From contig JBLMWU010000192.1 in the NCBI GenBank assembly GCA_050257395.1, positions 1 to 33,343 on the forward strand: a stretch of 33,343 nt of DNA, written 5' to 3'. Positions within the stretch are counted from its first letter, which is position 1; every line of letters begins with the position of its first letter. The translations under genes were made by a program, and so were the position numbers. Shown in pieces: positions 23,781 to 30,323 of the stretch. The notes beneath the pieces were generated by a model. The model saw only the letters and a program-made list of their open reading frames with translations, did not search any database and was not told the origin of the DNA. Origin of the DNA: JAIRTY01 sp050257395 (GTDB lineage Bacteria; Actinomycetota; Actinomycetes; Streptosporangiales; Streptosporangiaceae).

Positions 23781-24161
23781 GTGACCGGCCTCGGCCCGCT
23801 CCGGCGGGCCGGGACGATCCTGCTGACCACCTGCAAGCGCGACGGCACCCCGGTCGGCACCCCGGTGAGCATCGCCTTCGGCGGCGGCCGGGCGTTCTTC
23901 CGCACCTACGACCGGGCGTGGAAGAGCAGGCGGCTGCGCCGGGACCCGCGCGCCACCGCCGCCGCCGCGACGCTCACCGGCAGGGTCACCGGCCAGCCGG
24001 TCCCGGTGCAGGCAAGGCTGCTGTCCGGGGCGGACGCCCGGCTGGCCGCCCGGGCGCTGGCCCGGCGCCATCCGGTGCTGCAGGCGGCCCTGGTCCCGCT
24101 CGGCCACCGGCTGATGCGGTACCAGACCCTGCACTACGAGCTGCTGCCCGCCGCCGCCTGA
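23781..24161 (+). CDS. PPOX-class F420/FMN-dependent protein (possible 5' frameshift)
   Basis: Predicted 126 aa from the GTG at 23781. The split-barrel signature is clear: 'ILLTTCKRDGTPVGTPVSIAF', 'FRTYDRAWKSRRLRRDPRATAAA', 'VQARLLSGADARLAARAL'. It resembles the short F420-binding proteins of actinomycetes that reduce small molecules or hold F420. No ribosome-binding site precedes 23781. A strong GGAAGGAG and ATG lie at 23735, but that ATG is in another frame, off by one base. Either translation starts at the GTG or one base is missing or extra between 23735 and 23781. The 3' end overlaps the convergent dehydrogenase by 28 bp. Confidence 0.78.
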   Translation: MTGLGPLRRAGTILLTTCKRDGTPVGTPVSIAFGGGRAFFRTYDRAWKSRRLRRDPRATAAAATLTGRVTGQPVPVQARLLSGADARLAARALARRHPVLQAALVPLGHRLMRYQTLHYELLPAAA

Positions 24162-25234
24162 TCCGGGACCCGGCCGGGAGCGGGGCCCGGGCCGGGCGGG
24201 CCGGCTGCCTGCAGGCGGCGGGCCACCAGTTCTTCCGCGGCCTGGGCCGGGGAGGACCCGGCGCGGCCGGCGGTGGCGAGCAGGCCGGCGACGGTGTCGC
24301 CGATGGCCTCCACCCTGGCGCGGGCCTGGCCGGGGGTGCCGCGGTGCAGCTCGACGGTGAGGATGTAGCTGACCCCGCCCGCGCTGGCGATGTAGTCGGG
24401 CACCCACAGGATGCCGCGCTGGTGCAGCAGGCCGGCCACGCCGGGCGCGGCGAGCTGGTTGTTGGCGGGCCCGGCGATGGCCCGGCAGCGCAGCTCACCG
24501 GCGACGTCCGCGGTGAGGATGCCGCCCAGGGCGGCGGGGACCAGGATGTCGGCCGGTGCGGTGACGGCCTCGGCGGGGGTGGCCCAGGCGGCGCCGAGCT
24601 CGGCTGCCAGCGCCCGCTTGCCGGCGTCGATGTCGCTGACGACGAGCTGGGCGCCGCCCTCGGCGAGCAGCCGGGCGAGGCGCCCGCCGACGCTGCCCAG
24701 GCCGACCACGGCCAGCCGCCGGCCAGCCAGGCCGCGGTCGCCGTACAGGTGCTGGCAGACGGCGCGGATCGCGGCGAGGGTGCCCAGGGCGGTGTGCGGC
24801 GACGAATCGCCGGCGCCGCCGCAGCGGGCGGGCGTGCAGAACACGTGGCTGGTGCGCTCGCCGATGACCGCCATGTCCTCCGGCGTGGTGCCCACATCCG
24901 GGCCGGTCGCGTAGCGGCCGCCGAGGGAGGCGATGACGTCGGCGGCGTCGTGCAGCGCGGCGCGGCGGCGGGCCGGGCCGAGCGGGGTGCCGGCGGGCAC
25001 GGCGATGACGGTCTTGCCGCCGCCGTTGGCCAGCCCGGCGGCCGCGCACTTGGCGGTCATGCCGGCCGACAGCCGCAGCGCGTCGGTGAGCCCGTCCGCC
25101 CAGTCCGGGTAGTGCCACAGCCGGCACCCGCCCACGGCCTGGCCGAGCGCCGTGGAATGGACAGCCACGATGACCGGCAGGCCGGAGCGGCGGCCGGTGC
25201 GGATCACCACCTCTTCGTGCCCGAACGCAGACAT
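24134..25234 (-). CDS. Leu/Phe/Val-type amino acid dehydrogenase
   Basis: Predicted 366 aa. The ATG at 25234 is preferred to the ATG at 25240, because GGAAGG lies 8 nt before the former and only 2 nt before the latter. It catalyses NAD(P)-dependent oxidative deamination of branched-chain or aromatic amino acids. Substrate-domain lysines K62 (AGMTAK) and K74 (GGGKTVI), and 'GPDVGTTPEDM', are conserved. The Rossmann motif is 'VVGLGSVGGRLA', and 'ASAGGVSYILTVEL' is near the end. It is divergent from an Lrp/AsnC regulator, the usual arrangement for amino-acid catabolic genes. Valine dehydrogenase is likely by analogy with Streptomyces, but specificity cannot be read. Confidence 0.92.
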   Translation of the reverse strand: MSAFGHEEVVIRTGRRSGLPVIVAVHSTALGQAVGGCRLWHYPDWADGLTDALRLSAGMTAKCAAAGLANGGGKTVIAVPAGTPLGPARRRAALHDAADVIASLGGRYATGPDVGTTPEDMAVIGERTSHVFCTPARCGGAGDSSPHTALGTLAAIRAVCQHLYGDRGLAGRRLAVVGLGSVGGRLARLLAEGGAQLVVSDIDAGKRALAAELGAAWATPAEAVTAPADILVPAALGGILTADVAGELRCRAIAGPANNQLAAPGVAGLLHQRGILWVPDYIASAGGVSYILTVELHRGTPGQARARVEAIGDTVAGLLATAGRAGSSPAQAAEELVARRLQAAGPPGPGPAPGRVPDQAAAGSSS

Positions 25235-25252
25235 CGGCATCGCCTTCCATGC

Positions 25253-25290
25253 GGCAGCGGCTGACCTCCACAGTCGGTCATCTGGCTGCC
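25253..25290. promoter_or_regulatory. Nested inverted repeat between dehydrogenase and Lrp gene
   Basis: GGCAGC (25253-25258) pairs with GCTGCC (25285-25290), and inside it TGACC (25262-25266) pairs with GGTCA (25276-25280) around 9 nt. The nested dyad lies 19 bp upstream of the dehydrogenase start, a good position for control by the divergent Lrp/AsnC protein. Confidence 0.5.
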
Positions 25291-25312
25291 AGCGTGCATC
25301 CTTGCCGAACAA

Positions 25313-25343
25313 ATGCCCGGAATCCTGCCAGACTGCCGGGCAT
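25313..25343. promoter_or_regulatory. Inverted repeat over the lrp start, with -10
   Basis: ATGCCCGG (25313-25320) and CCGGGCAT (25336-25343) are perfect 8-bp arms 15 bp apart, the right arm covering the start codon. CAGACT (25329-25334) inside it sits 7 nt before the ATG and may be the -10. Binding here would repress the regulator's own gene. Confidence 0.5.
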
Positions 25344-25803
25344 GGACGAACTTGATTCGGGGATCATCCGGCTTCTCCAGACGGATGCGCGGCAGTCCAA
25401 CCGGGAGCTGGCCCGCAAGCTCGGCATCGCGCCCTCCACCTGCCTGGAACGCGTCCGGGCGCTGAGCCGGCGGGGGGTGATCCGCGGCTATCACGCCGAG
25501 ATCGATCCGGCCGCCCTCAACCGCCGGGTGCAGGCCCTGGTCTCGGTGCAGGTGCGCCCGCTCAGCCGCGCCGTCATCGACGCCTTCCAGGCCTCCGCCG
25601 CCGGGCTGCCGGAGGTGCTCAGCGTGTTCGTGCTGGCCGGCGGGGATGACTTCGTCCTGCATGTGGCCGTCCAGGACCTGGACCACCTGCACGCCTTCCT
25701 GCTGGACCGGCTCAGCAAGCGCCGGGAGATCGCCGGCTTCCGCACCTCGGTGATCTTCCAGCAGGTGCGCAGCACCGCCCCGGCCCGGCTCCCGGATCCG
25801 TAA
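25342..25803 (+). CDS. Lrp/AsnC-family transcriptional regulator
   Basis: Predicted 153 aa, standard length. N-terminal HTH: 'MDELDSGIIRLLQTDARQSNRELARKLG' (motif in two parts, 1-28) and 'APSTCLERVRALSRRGVIRGY'. C-terminal RAM ligand-binding domain (about 65-150): 'VQALVSVQVRPLSRAVIDAF' and 'VLAGGDDFVLHVAVQDLDHL' with the Gly-Asp-Asp effector region. It probably senses an amino acid and controls the divergent dehydrogenase and itself, given the inverted repeats in the 107-bp gap. No ribosome-binding site is present (leaderless layout). It is convergent with the adenylate kinase, 9 bp apart. Confidence 0.94.
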   Translation: MDELDSGIIRLLQTDARQSNRELARKLGIAPSTCLERVRALSRRGVIRGYHAEIDPAALNRRVQALVSVQVRPLSRAVIDAFQASAAGLPEVLSVFVLAGGDDFVLHVAVQDLDHLHAFLLDRLSKRREIAGFRTSVIFQQVRSTAPARLPDP

Positions 25804-25812
25804 CCGGGCGGG

Positions 25813-26466
25813 TCAGCCGCCGGGCCGGTAGGCGGGCAGCCGGAGCCGTTCCCGGATCTCCTGCTGGATCTGCTCCTTGCCCGGCCGGGCGTCGATGGTG
25901 ACGACGTACTCCTTCCGCCGGAACGCGTCCAGCACGGGCCCGGTCTTGCTGTGGTACTCGCGGAGCCTGACCTCGAGGGCTTCCTCGGTGTCGTCCTCGC
26001 GCGGCACCAGGGTGCCGCCGCACACGTCGCAGACCCCCTCGGCCGCGGGGCGGCCGGCGATCAGGTTGTAGTCCATGCCGCAGTTCGCGCACAGCCGCCG
26101 GGCGAGCACCCGGCGGCGGACCTCGGCGTCCGGCAGGTCGAGGTGGATCACGCCGTCGATGTCGTAGCTCTCCAGGAAGAATTCGGCCTGCCGGCCGTTG
26201 CGCGGGAAGCCGTCGAGGACGAAGCCGTAGTTCCAGTCGTGCTGGGCGAGCCGCTCGGCGGTCACGCTCTCGGCCAGGTCGTCGCCGACCAGTTCCCCCG
26301 CGGCCATGACCCGCCGCACCTGCGCACCCATCTTGGTGTGCTGCTGCACGTGCCAGCGGAAGATGTCGCCGACGCTGATGTGCACCAGGTCGAGGCTGCC
26401 GGCGAGCATCGCGGCCTGGGTGCTCTTGCCGCTGCCCTGCACTCCCATGATCACGTACTTCCGCAT
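25813..26466 (-). CDS. adk: Adenylate kinase-like nucleoside monophosphate kinase with zinc LID
   Basis: Predicted 217 aa, long-LID form. P-loop 'GVQGSGKST' (8-16), NMP-binding 'SVGDIFRW' and 'GFVLDGFPRNGRQAE' (81-95). The LID carries two CxxC pairs, C126/C129 and C146/C149, a structural zinc site. 'VITIDA'-like C-terminal strand present as 'VVTIDARPG'. It interconverts AMP, ADP and ATP. The housekeeping adk of actinomycetes sits beside secY and map, so this copy, downstream of a MaoC hydratase by 10 bp, is probably an additional paralogue with a specialised substrate or role (inference). No strong ribosome-binding site; probably coupled to maoC translation. Confidence 0.93.
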   Translation of the reverse strand: MRKYVIMGVQGSGKSTQAAMLAGSLDLVHISVGDIFRWHVQQHTKMGAQVRRVMAAGELVGDDLAESVTAERLAQHDWNYGFVLDGFPRNGRQAEFFLESYDIDGVIHLDLPDAEVRRRVLARRLCANCGMDYNLIAGRPAAEGVCDVCGGTLVPREDDTEEALEVRLREYHSKTGPVLDAFRRKEYVVTIDARPGKEQIQQEIRERLRLPAYRPGG

Positions 26467-26476
26467 GGGCGGGCGC

Positions 26477-26935
26477 TCAGGCGTAGTAGCGGTAGATGGC
26501 CTGGGCCGCGCAGGCCGGCTTGTCCGCGCCCTCCACCTCCATGGTGAAGTCCACCACCGCCTGGACCGCGTTGACCCCCGCGTCCTCGACCGCGCCCAGG
26601 GCGGCGGCCAGCCGGACCCGGGCGCCCACCGGGACCGGCGCGGGGAAGCGGACCTTGTTGAGCCCGTAGTTGATCCCCATGGCGACGCCCTTGACCTCCA
26701 GCAGCTGCCCGAACAGCGGGATCACCAGCGCGAGGGTCAGGTAGCCGTGCGCGATGGTGCCGCCGAACGGCCCCGCCGCCGCTTTTTCCTGGTCGACGTG
26801 GATCCACTGGTGGTCGCCGGTGGCGTCGGCGAAGGTGTTCACCCGCTCCTGGGTGACCTCCAGCCAGCCGCTGTGGCCCAAGTCGGCGCCGGCGAGCGCC
26901 TTCAGCTCGTCCAGGCCGTTCGCGATCACGGTCAT
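26477..26935 (-). CDS. MaoC-family (R)-hydratase, hot-dog fold
   Basis: Predicted 152 aa. AGGAGG lies 4 nt before the ATG at 26935. The hydratase-2 motif is visible: 'TGDHQWIHVD' (about 40-49) followed by 'GGTIAHGYLTLALV'. The C-terminal half has 'GINYGLNKVRFPAPVPVGARVR', typical of single-domain NodN/MaoC-like proteins. It probably hydrates enoyl-CoA thioesters. It forms an operon with the adenylate kinase downstream; the metabolic link between them is not obvious, unless AMP formed by acyl-CoA activation is recycled. Confidence 0.93.
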   Translation of the reverse strand: MTVIANGLDELKALAGADLGHSGWLEVTQERVNTFADATGDHQWIHVDQEKAAAGPFGGTIAHGYLTLALVIPLFGQLLEVKGVAMGINYGLNKVRFPAPVPVGARVRLAAALGAVEDAGVNAVQAVVDFTMEVEGADKPACAAQAIYRYYA

Positions 26936-27045
26936 CCCGCCTCCTGTGATGGGCGCCTGGCCGGGCAGCCGGGCAGCGTCGTCGTGGGGATTGTCTCGCA
27001 GACCCGGGCCTGCGCGGCGGCCGCCCGGTGGGTGAGGGCGGCGGA

Positions 27046-27387
27046 TCAGCCCCCGGCCTGGTCAGGCTGGGCGGCCCGGCGGCCGAGCGCGAGGCGGCGC
27101 TCGCACCCCTTGCGGATCCGGGGATCCAGCGTCGTGCGCAGCAGCGGCCAGTCCTCCTGCAGCAGCGCCGGGTTGACGAAACGGGCCATGTCGATCCGCC
27201 GTCCCTGGGTGAGCACGATGCCATAGAGGCTGCGCCGCACCCGGTCGTCGGAGACGTCGAACTCGCGCATGCCGGGCCAGGCGAGGTGCCGGGGCAGGAC
27301 CACGACGCCCCGCGCCGGCCCGTGCAGCTCGTCCAGGCTTGCGGGCAGCCGCCCGCGGCCGGTCAGCCAGTGATCCGTCAGGGACAT
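27046..27387 (-). CDS. Conserved hypothetical protein
   Basis: Predicted 113 aa. The ATG at 27387 is taken because GATAAT ends 7 nt upstream (an ATG further up overlaps that box). The protein is soluble, with 'TGRGRLPASLDELHGPARGVVVLP' (motif split by LDELHGP), 'RRSLYGIVLTQGRRIDMARFVNP' and 'DWPLLRTTLDPRIR'. I recall similar uncharacterised proteins with 'LP..LDELHGP..G' in Streptomyces, but no function. No catalytic residues, metal site or membrane segment can be assigned. It stands alone between the MaoC operon (110 bp away) and a divergent membrane-protein pair. Confidence 0.8.
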   Translation of the reverse strand: MSLTDHWLTGRGRLPASLDELHGPARGVVVLPRHLAWPGMREFDVSDDRVRRSLYGIVLTQGRRIDMARFVNPALLQEDWPLLRTTLDPRIRKGCERRLALGRRAAQPDQAGG

Positions 27388-27394
27388 GTTCACG

Positions 27395-27400
27395 ATTATC
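27395..27400 (-). promoter_or_regulatory. -10 element for hypothetical gene 27046-27387
   Basis: GATAAT on the minus strand, five of six matches to TATAAT, 7 nt before the ATG; leaderless layout. Confidence 0.55.
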
Positions 27401-27478
27401 ACCGGCCGGCCGGCGGCTCACGCCTCGGCACACCCCGGTGTTGCGGCCGCCGCGGGAAGAGCTGCCCGGCAGGCGGAA

Positions 27479-27484
27479 TACACT
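27479..27484 (+). promoter_or_regulatory. -10 element for membrane-protein pair
   Basis: TACACT followed by 6 nt and the ATG at 27491; leaderless layout. The 103-bp divergent region 27388-27490 thus holds two face-away promoters. Confidence 0.55.
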
Positions 27485-27490
27485 CGGCGC

Positions 27491-27919
27491 ATGGTCAGTT
27501 CCCGGCCGGCGTCACGGTGGCGCTTCCTGGTGTCGCCCAGGTGGCTCGGCTGGCACGTCTTCGTGGTCGCCGCGGTGGCGGGCATGCTCGCCCTGGGCGA
27601 CTGGCAGCTGCGGCGGGCGGAGGCCGGAAACGGGCTCAGCTGGGCCTACACCTTCGAATGGCCGCTTTTCGCGGTGTTCGCGGTCGTGTTCTGGGTCAAG
27701 ACCATCAGGGATGAGCTGCATCCGCCGCAGGCCCCCGAGGCCGAGGACGTCCCGCTGCCGGCCGGCGCCGCGCGTGCCGCCGCGGGCGGCGCCAGCGCCG
27801 GGCCTGCCGGGGCGCCGGCAGCCGAGGAAGAAGATGAGGAACTGGCCGCCTACAACGCCTACCTGGCCCGCCTGCACAGCGAGGTCAAGGGCCACGGCCG
27901 GTGGCACGGCCTGAGGTGA
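27491..27919 (+). CDS. Small two-span membrane protein
   Basis: Predicted 142 aa. A basic N-terminus precedes membrane segments at about 18-38 ('WLGWHVFVVAAVAGMLALG') and 53-71 ('YTFEWPLFAVFAVVFWV'). The C-terminal about 65 residues are cytoplasmic, Ala/Gly-rich and then acidic (EEEDEE). 'GWHVFV...GDWQLRRA' recalls the first helix of SURF1-type proteins, but the SURF1 domain itself is absent. Similar small proteins are found next to DUF3817 genes in actinomycetes (from memory). The stop overlaps the DUF3817 start (GTGA), so the two are coupled and possibly interact in the membrane. Function unknown. Confidence 0.82.
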   Translation: MVSSRPASRWRFLVSPRWLGWHVFVVAAVAGMLALGDWQLRRAEAGNGLSWAYTFEWPLFAVFAVVFWVKTIRDELHPPQAPEAEDVPLPAGAARAAAGGASAGPAGAPAAEEEDEELAAYNAYLARLHSEVKGHGRWHGLR

Positions 27920-28308
27920 GCCCCCCTGTAACCCCCGAGGAGGTGGCGCAGGTGCGCCGCAACGTCGTCTTCTACCGGGCGATGGCCTACGTGACCGGCG
28001 TGGTGCTGGTCATCCTGTGCGTCATGGCGCTGCTGCAGCTGGCCATCAGCGACGGTGCCGTGGTGAACGTGCTCGGCCAGGTGCACGGCGTCCTGTACAT
28101 CGTCTACCTGGCCGCGGCGTACCTGCTGGCCCGGCGGCTCCGGCTGGCGGCCGGCCCGACCGCGCTGATGCTGCTGGCCGGCACCGTCCCGGTGCTCACG
28201 TTCATCGTGGAGCGCCGGGTGACCCACCGCTACCTCGAGCCGGCCATGGCCGCCGCCGGGCCGGCCGGCACGCCCGCCCCGGCGCCGGCGGGACCGCAGG
28301 CGGGCTGA
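27916..28308 (+). CDS. DUF3817 integral membrane protein
   Basis: Predicted 130 aa, GTG start in a 4-bp overlap with the previous gene. Three hydrophobic segments: about 22-44, 57-72 and 82-97. DUF3817 hallmarks are 'FYRAMAYVTGVVLVILC', 'GQVHGVLYIVYLAAAYLLARR' and 'LAGTVPVLTFIVERRV'. The family is widespread in bacteria, mainly actinomycetes, without an established function. The C-terminal tail is Ala/Pro-rich. The pair 27491-28308 is a self-contained two-gene unit. Confidence 0.92.
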   Translation: MSPPVTPEEVAQVRRNVVFYRAMAYVTGVVLVILCVMALLQLAISDGAVVNVLGQVHGVLYIVYLAAAYLLARRLRLAAGPTALMLLAGTVPVLTFIVERRVTHRYLEPAMAAAGPAGTPAPAPAGPQAG

Positions 28309-28355
28309 CCGGCCCGGCCGGGCATATTCAGCTGGTCTGCGTGGTTATCACGGCT

Positions 28356-28386
28356 GGTGGCGCCGGTGTTTTGCCTGGCCGCCACC
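28356..28386 (+). terminator. Stem-loop between DUF3817 and phosphodiesterase genes
   Basis: GGTGGCGCCGG (28356-28366) pairs with CCTGGCCGCCACC (28374-28386) with one or two bulges and a TGTTTTG loop. It is located after the DUF3817 gene and before the next promoter; no U-tract. Confidence 0.4.
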
Positions 28387-28418
28387 CTGTCGTTACCAAA
28401 GTGGCCCGTGAGGTGGCG

Positions 28419-28424
28419 CATACT
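28419..28424 (+). promoter_or_regulatory. -10 element for the glycerophosphodiesterase
   Basis: CATACT, 7 nt before the ATG at 28432; leaderless layout. The first base departs from the TANNNT consensus. Confidence 0.45.
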
Positions 28425-28431
28425 CGCATAC

Positions 28432-29310
28432 ATGCCGACGGCATTCCTCGACCATCCGGGTCCCCTGGCGTTCGCGCACCGCGGCGGTGCCGCGCACGCA
28501 CCCGAGAACTCCTGGCAGGCGTTTGAGCACGCGGCCGGGCTCGGCTACGGGTACCTGGAGACCGACCTGCAGGCCACCGCTGACGGTGTGCTGCTGGCCT
28601 TCCACGACCGGACCCTGGCCCGGGTGACCGGGCAGCCGGGCCGGATCAGCCGCCTGACCTACCGCGAGGTCTCCGCGGCCCGCATCGGCGGGACCGAGCC
28701 CATCCCCGTGCTGGAGGACCTGCTCGGGGCGTGGCCGGACATGCGCTTCAACATCGACGTGAAGGACGTCTCGGCCATCGCGCCGCTGCCGGGCGTGCTG
28801 CGGCGCACCGGCGCGTGGGACCGGGTGTGCGTGTTCTCCTTCTCCGCCGCCCGGCTGCGCGCCACCCGGCGGGTGCTGGACCGGCCGGTGTGCCTCGCGG
28901 CGTCCCCGCTGGGGGCGGCCGCCGTGCGCTTCGGCGGGCCCCGCGGGCCGCGCGACTCACGCGGCCCGCACCGCGTGCCCGCGGCCGCGGGCCGTCCCGC
29001 CGGGCATCCGGCGGGGCCGCAGGCGCCGCTGGCGCTGCCGGTCCGCCCGTCGGCCGCGCTGGCCGAGCGGATGGCGCGGGCCGGGGTGCGGTGCGTCCAG
29101 GTGCCCGCGAGCGTGGCGACCGAGGCGTTCATCGCGCGCGCCCACGCGCTGGGCCTGCAGGTGCACGCGTGGACCGTGAACGACCCGGCGGTCATGGGCA
29201 GCCTGCTGGACCTGGGCGTGGACGGCATCATGTCCGACGAGACGGTGGCGCTGCGCGATGTGCTCGCCGGGCGGGGCCAGTGGCACCCGCGGGTGACCGC
29301 GGGCAGCTGA
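28432..29310 (+). CDS. Glycerophosphodiester phosphodiesterase with low-complexity insert
   Basis: Predicted 292 aa. It hydrolyses glycerophosphodiesters to glycerol 3-phosphate and an alcohol. Active-site residues are present: H16-R17 (AHRGG), E25 (PENSW), E43 and D45 (LETDLQ), H58 (AFHD) and K111 (NIDVKD). The C-terminal barrel strand 'GLQVHAWTVNDP' and 'GVDGIMSDE' are typical. There is no signal peptide, so it is cytoplasmic. Residues about 168-206 are an Arg/Pro/Gly/Ala-rich insert that interrupts the barrel where relatives continue directly, and its DNA contains a perfect hairpin (28943-28969). The fold may tolerate it as a surface loop. It is convergent with the VOC gene, 11 bp apart. 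Confidence 0.92.
   Translation: MPTAFLDHPGPLAFAHRGGAAHAPENSWQAFEHAAGLGYGYLETDLQATADGVLLAFHDRTLARVTGQPGRISRLTYREVSAARIGGTEPIPVLEDLLGAWPDMRFNIDVKDVSAIAPLPGVLRRTGAWDRVCVFSFSAARLRATRRVLDRPVCLAASPLGAAAVRFGGPRGPRDSRGPHRVPAAAGRPAGHPAGPQAPLALPVRPSAALAERMARAGVRCVQVPASVATEAFIARAHALGLQVHAWTVNDPAVMGSLLDLGVDGIMSDETVALRDVLAGRGQWHPRVTAGS
28943..28969. repeat. Perfect inverted repeat inside the phosphodiesterase gene
   Basis: GCGGGCCGCG (28943-28952) and CGCGGCCCGC (28960-28969) are exact complements 7 nt apart, within the low-complexity insert. Probably a consequence of expansion of GC-rich sequence rather than a regulatory site. Confidence 0.8.
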
Positions 29311-29321
29311 ACGGCCCCCGG

Positions 29322-29711
29322 TCAGGGGCGGCGGCCCGCGAGGACGCAGAACTCGTTCCCCTCCGGGTCGGCAAGGCAGACCCAGCTCTCATCGCCGGTC
29401 TGGCCGACGTCGGCGTGCCGGGCGCCGAGGGCGAGCAGGCGGCGGACCTCTTCGTCCTGCTCCCTGTCGGCTGGGCTGACGTCGATGTGGAGCCGGTTCT
29501 TGACGGTCTTGCCCTCGGGCACGCGCGCGAAGGTCAGCGTCGGCGGCACCGGGCCGCGGCGATTCCCGCCGTCAGGCACCATGGGGGAGCCGATGGTGAC
29601 GATTCCGTCGTCTTCGTCTCGCACCTCGTAGCCAAGGACCGAGCACCAGAACCGGGCGAGACCGCCGGGATCGGCGCAGTCGATCGCAAGCTCGGTGAAC
29701 TTACTGGTCAT
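29322..29711 (-). CDS. VOC-superfamily (glyoxalase/bleomycin-resistance fold) protein
   Basis: Predicted 129 aa, the normal single-chain length. Two beta-alpha-beta-beta-beta modules: 'FTELAIDCADPGGLARFWCSVLGYE' (motif split) and 'NRLHIDVSPADREQDEEVRRLLALGA', ending with 'LADPEGNEFCVL', which supplies the metal-ligand glutamate. GGGAG precedes the ATG at 29711. This subgroup (glyoxalase_6-like) is abundant in actinomycetes and largely uncharacterised; dioxygenase, isomerase or drug-binding roles are possible. It is divergent from rbpA across 205 bp. Confidence 0.92.
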   Translation of the reverse strand: MTSKFTELAIDCADPGGLARFWCSVLGYEVRDEDDGIVTIGSPMVPDGGNRRGPVPPTLTFARVPEGKTVKNRLHIDVSPADREQDEEVRRLLALGARHADVGQTGDESWVCLADPEGNEFCVLAGRRP

Positions 29712-29852
29712 GTCGGGAGCTCCCAGTCAGGCAGCCGGGGCCGCGCGGCCCGGCGGCCACACCGCCCGGCCGCAGCCCACGGCCAGCCGGGCCGCCGGGC
29801 AGCCAGCAATCTCCGCTGCCCTCATCAGGAACGGTTGGAATACGGGCACAGC

Positions 29853-29880
29853 GGGAATCTTGTCCAGGTACTCAGCGTTG
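29853..29880 (+). promoter_or_regulatory. SigR-type (disulfide-stress) promoter of rbpA
   Basis: GGGAAT (29853-29858), an 18-bp spacer and GTTG (29877-29880) match exactly the SigR consensus of Streptomyces (GGGAAT-N18-GTT). The rbpA gene of S. coelicolor is known to have a SigR-dependent promoter, so the site is both sequence- and context-supported. The transcript would begin near 29886-29888. Confidence 0.85.
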
Positions 29881-29916
29881 AACACTCGGAAGCCGAGCCC
29901 TGGGAGGCAATAACAC

Positions 29917-30288
29917 ATGGCCGAACGCGCACTTCGCGGCACCCGGCTCGGGGCGACGAGCTATGAGAACGACCGTAACACGGACCTGGCTCCCCGCCAG
30001 GAGATAGCGTTCGTCTGCCCGAAGGATCACCATTTTACCGTGCCGTTCGCAGCCGAGGCCGAGGTTCCCGCAACCTGGGAGTGCCGGGTCTGCGGCGCGA
30101 TCGCGTTCACCGCTGAGGGCGAGCAGCCGTCCCCCAAGAAGGTCAAGCCTCCGCGCAGTCACTGGGACATGCTCCGTGAGCGGCGGTCCATCGCAGACCT
30201 CGAGCAGGTGCTCGAAGAGCGGCTCGCGCTGATCCGCGAGCAGCGCGGCGCCCCCGCCAAGTCCGCCCGCCAGCGCAAGAGCGCCTGA
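29917..30288 (+). CDS. rbpA: RNA polymerase-binding protein RbpA
   Basis: Predicted 123 aa. It binds RNA polymerase and the principal sigma factor and stabilises the open complex; it is specific to actinobacteria. The N-terminal tail (1-25) starts 'MAERALRGTRLGATSYEND'. The core domain has a zinc-site pattern C34-x3/4-H38/H39 and C56-x2-C59 ('TWECRVCGA'). The basic linker is 'KKVKPPRSHWDMLRERR' (about 74-90) and the C-terminal sigma-interaction domain 'SIADLEQVLEERLALIR' follows. GGGAGG lies 9 nt before the ATG. A SigR-type promoter upstream suggests induction by thiol oxidation in addition to basal expression. Confidence 0.97.
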   Translation: MAERALRGTRLGATSYENDRNTDLAPRQEIAFVCPKDHHFTVPFAAEAEVPATWECRVCGAIAFTAEGEQPSPKKVKPPRSHWDMLRERRSIADLEQVLEERLALIREQRGAPAKSARQRKSA

Positions 30289-30295
30289 CTTTCTG

Positions 30296-30323
30296 GCCCA
30301 CCGCCCCCGCTGGCTGGGGTGGC
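30296..30323. terminator. Weak stem-loop between convergent rbpA and mannose synthase
   Basis: CCACCGCCCC pairs with GGGGTGG (one bulge) around a CGCTGGCT loop in the 34-bp convergent gap. It could end both transcripts; no U-tract. Confidence 0.4.

Noticed and set aside
23588..23905. 106-residue extension of the serine hydrolase
   Set aside because: Low-complexity residues overlapping the divergent PPOX start region; homologous sequence begins after the GTG at 23587.
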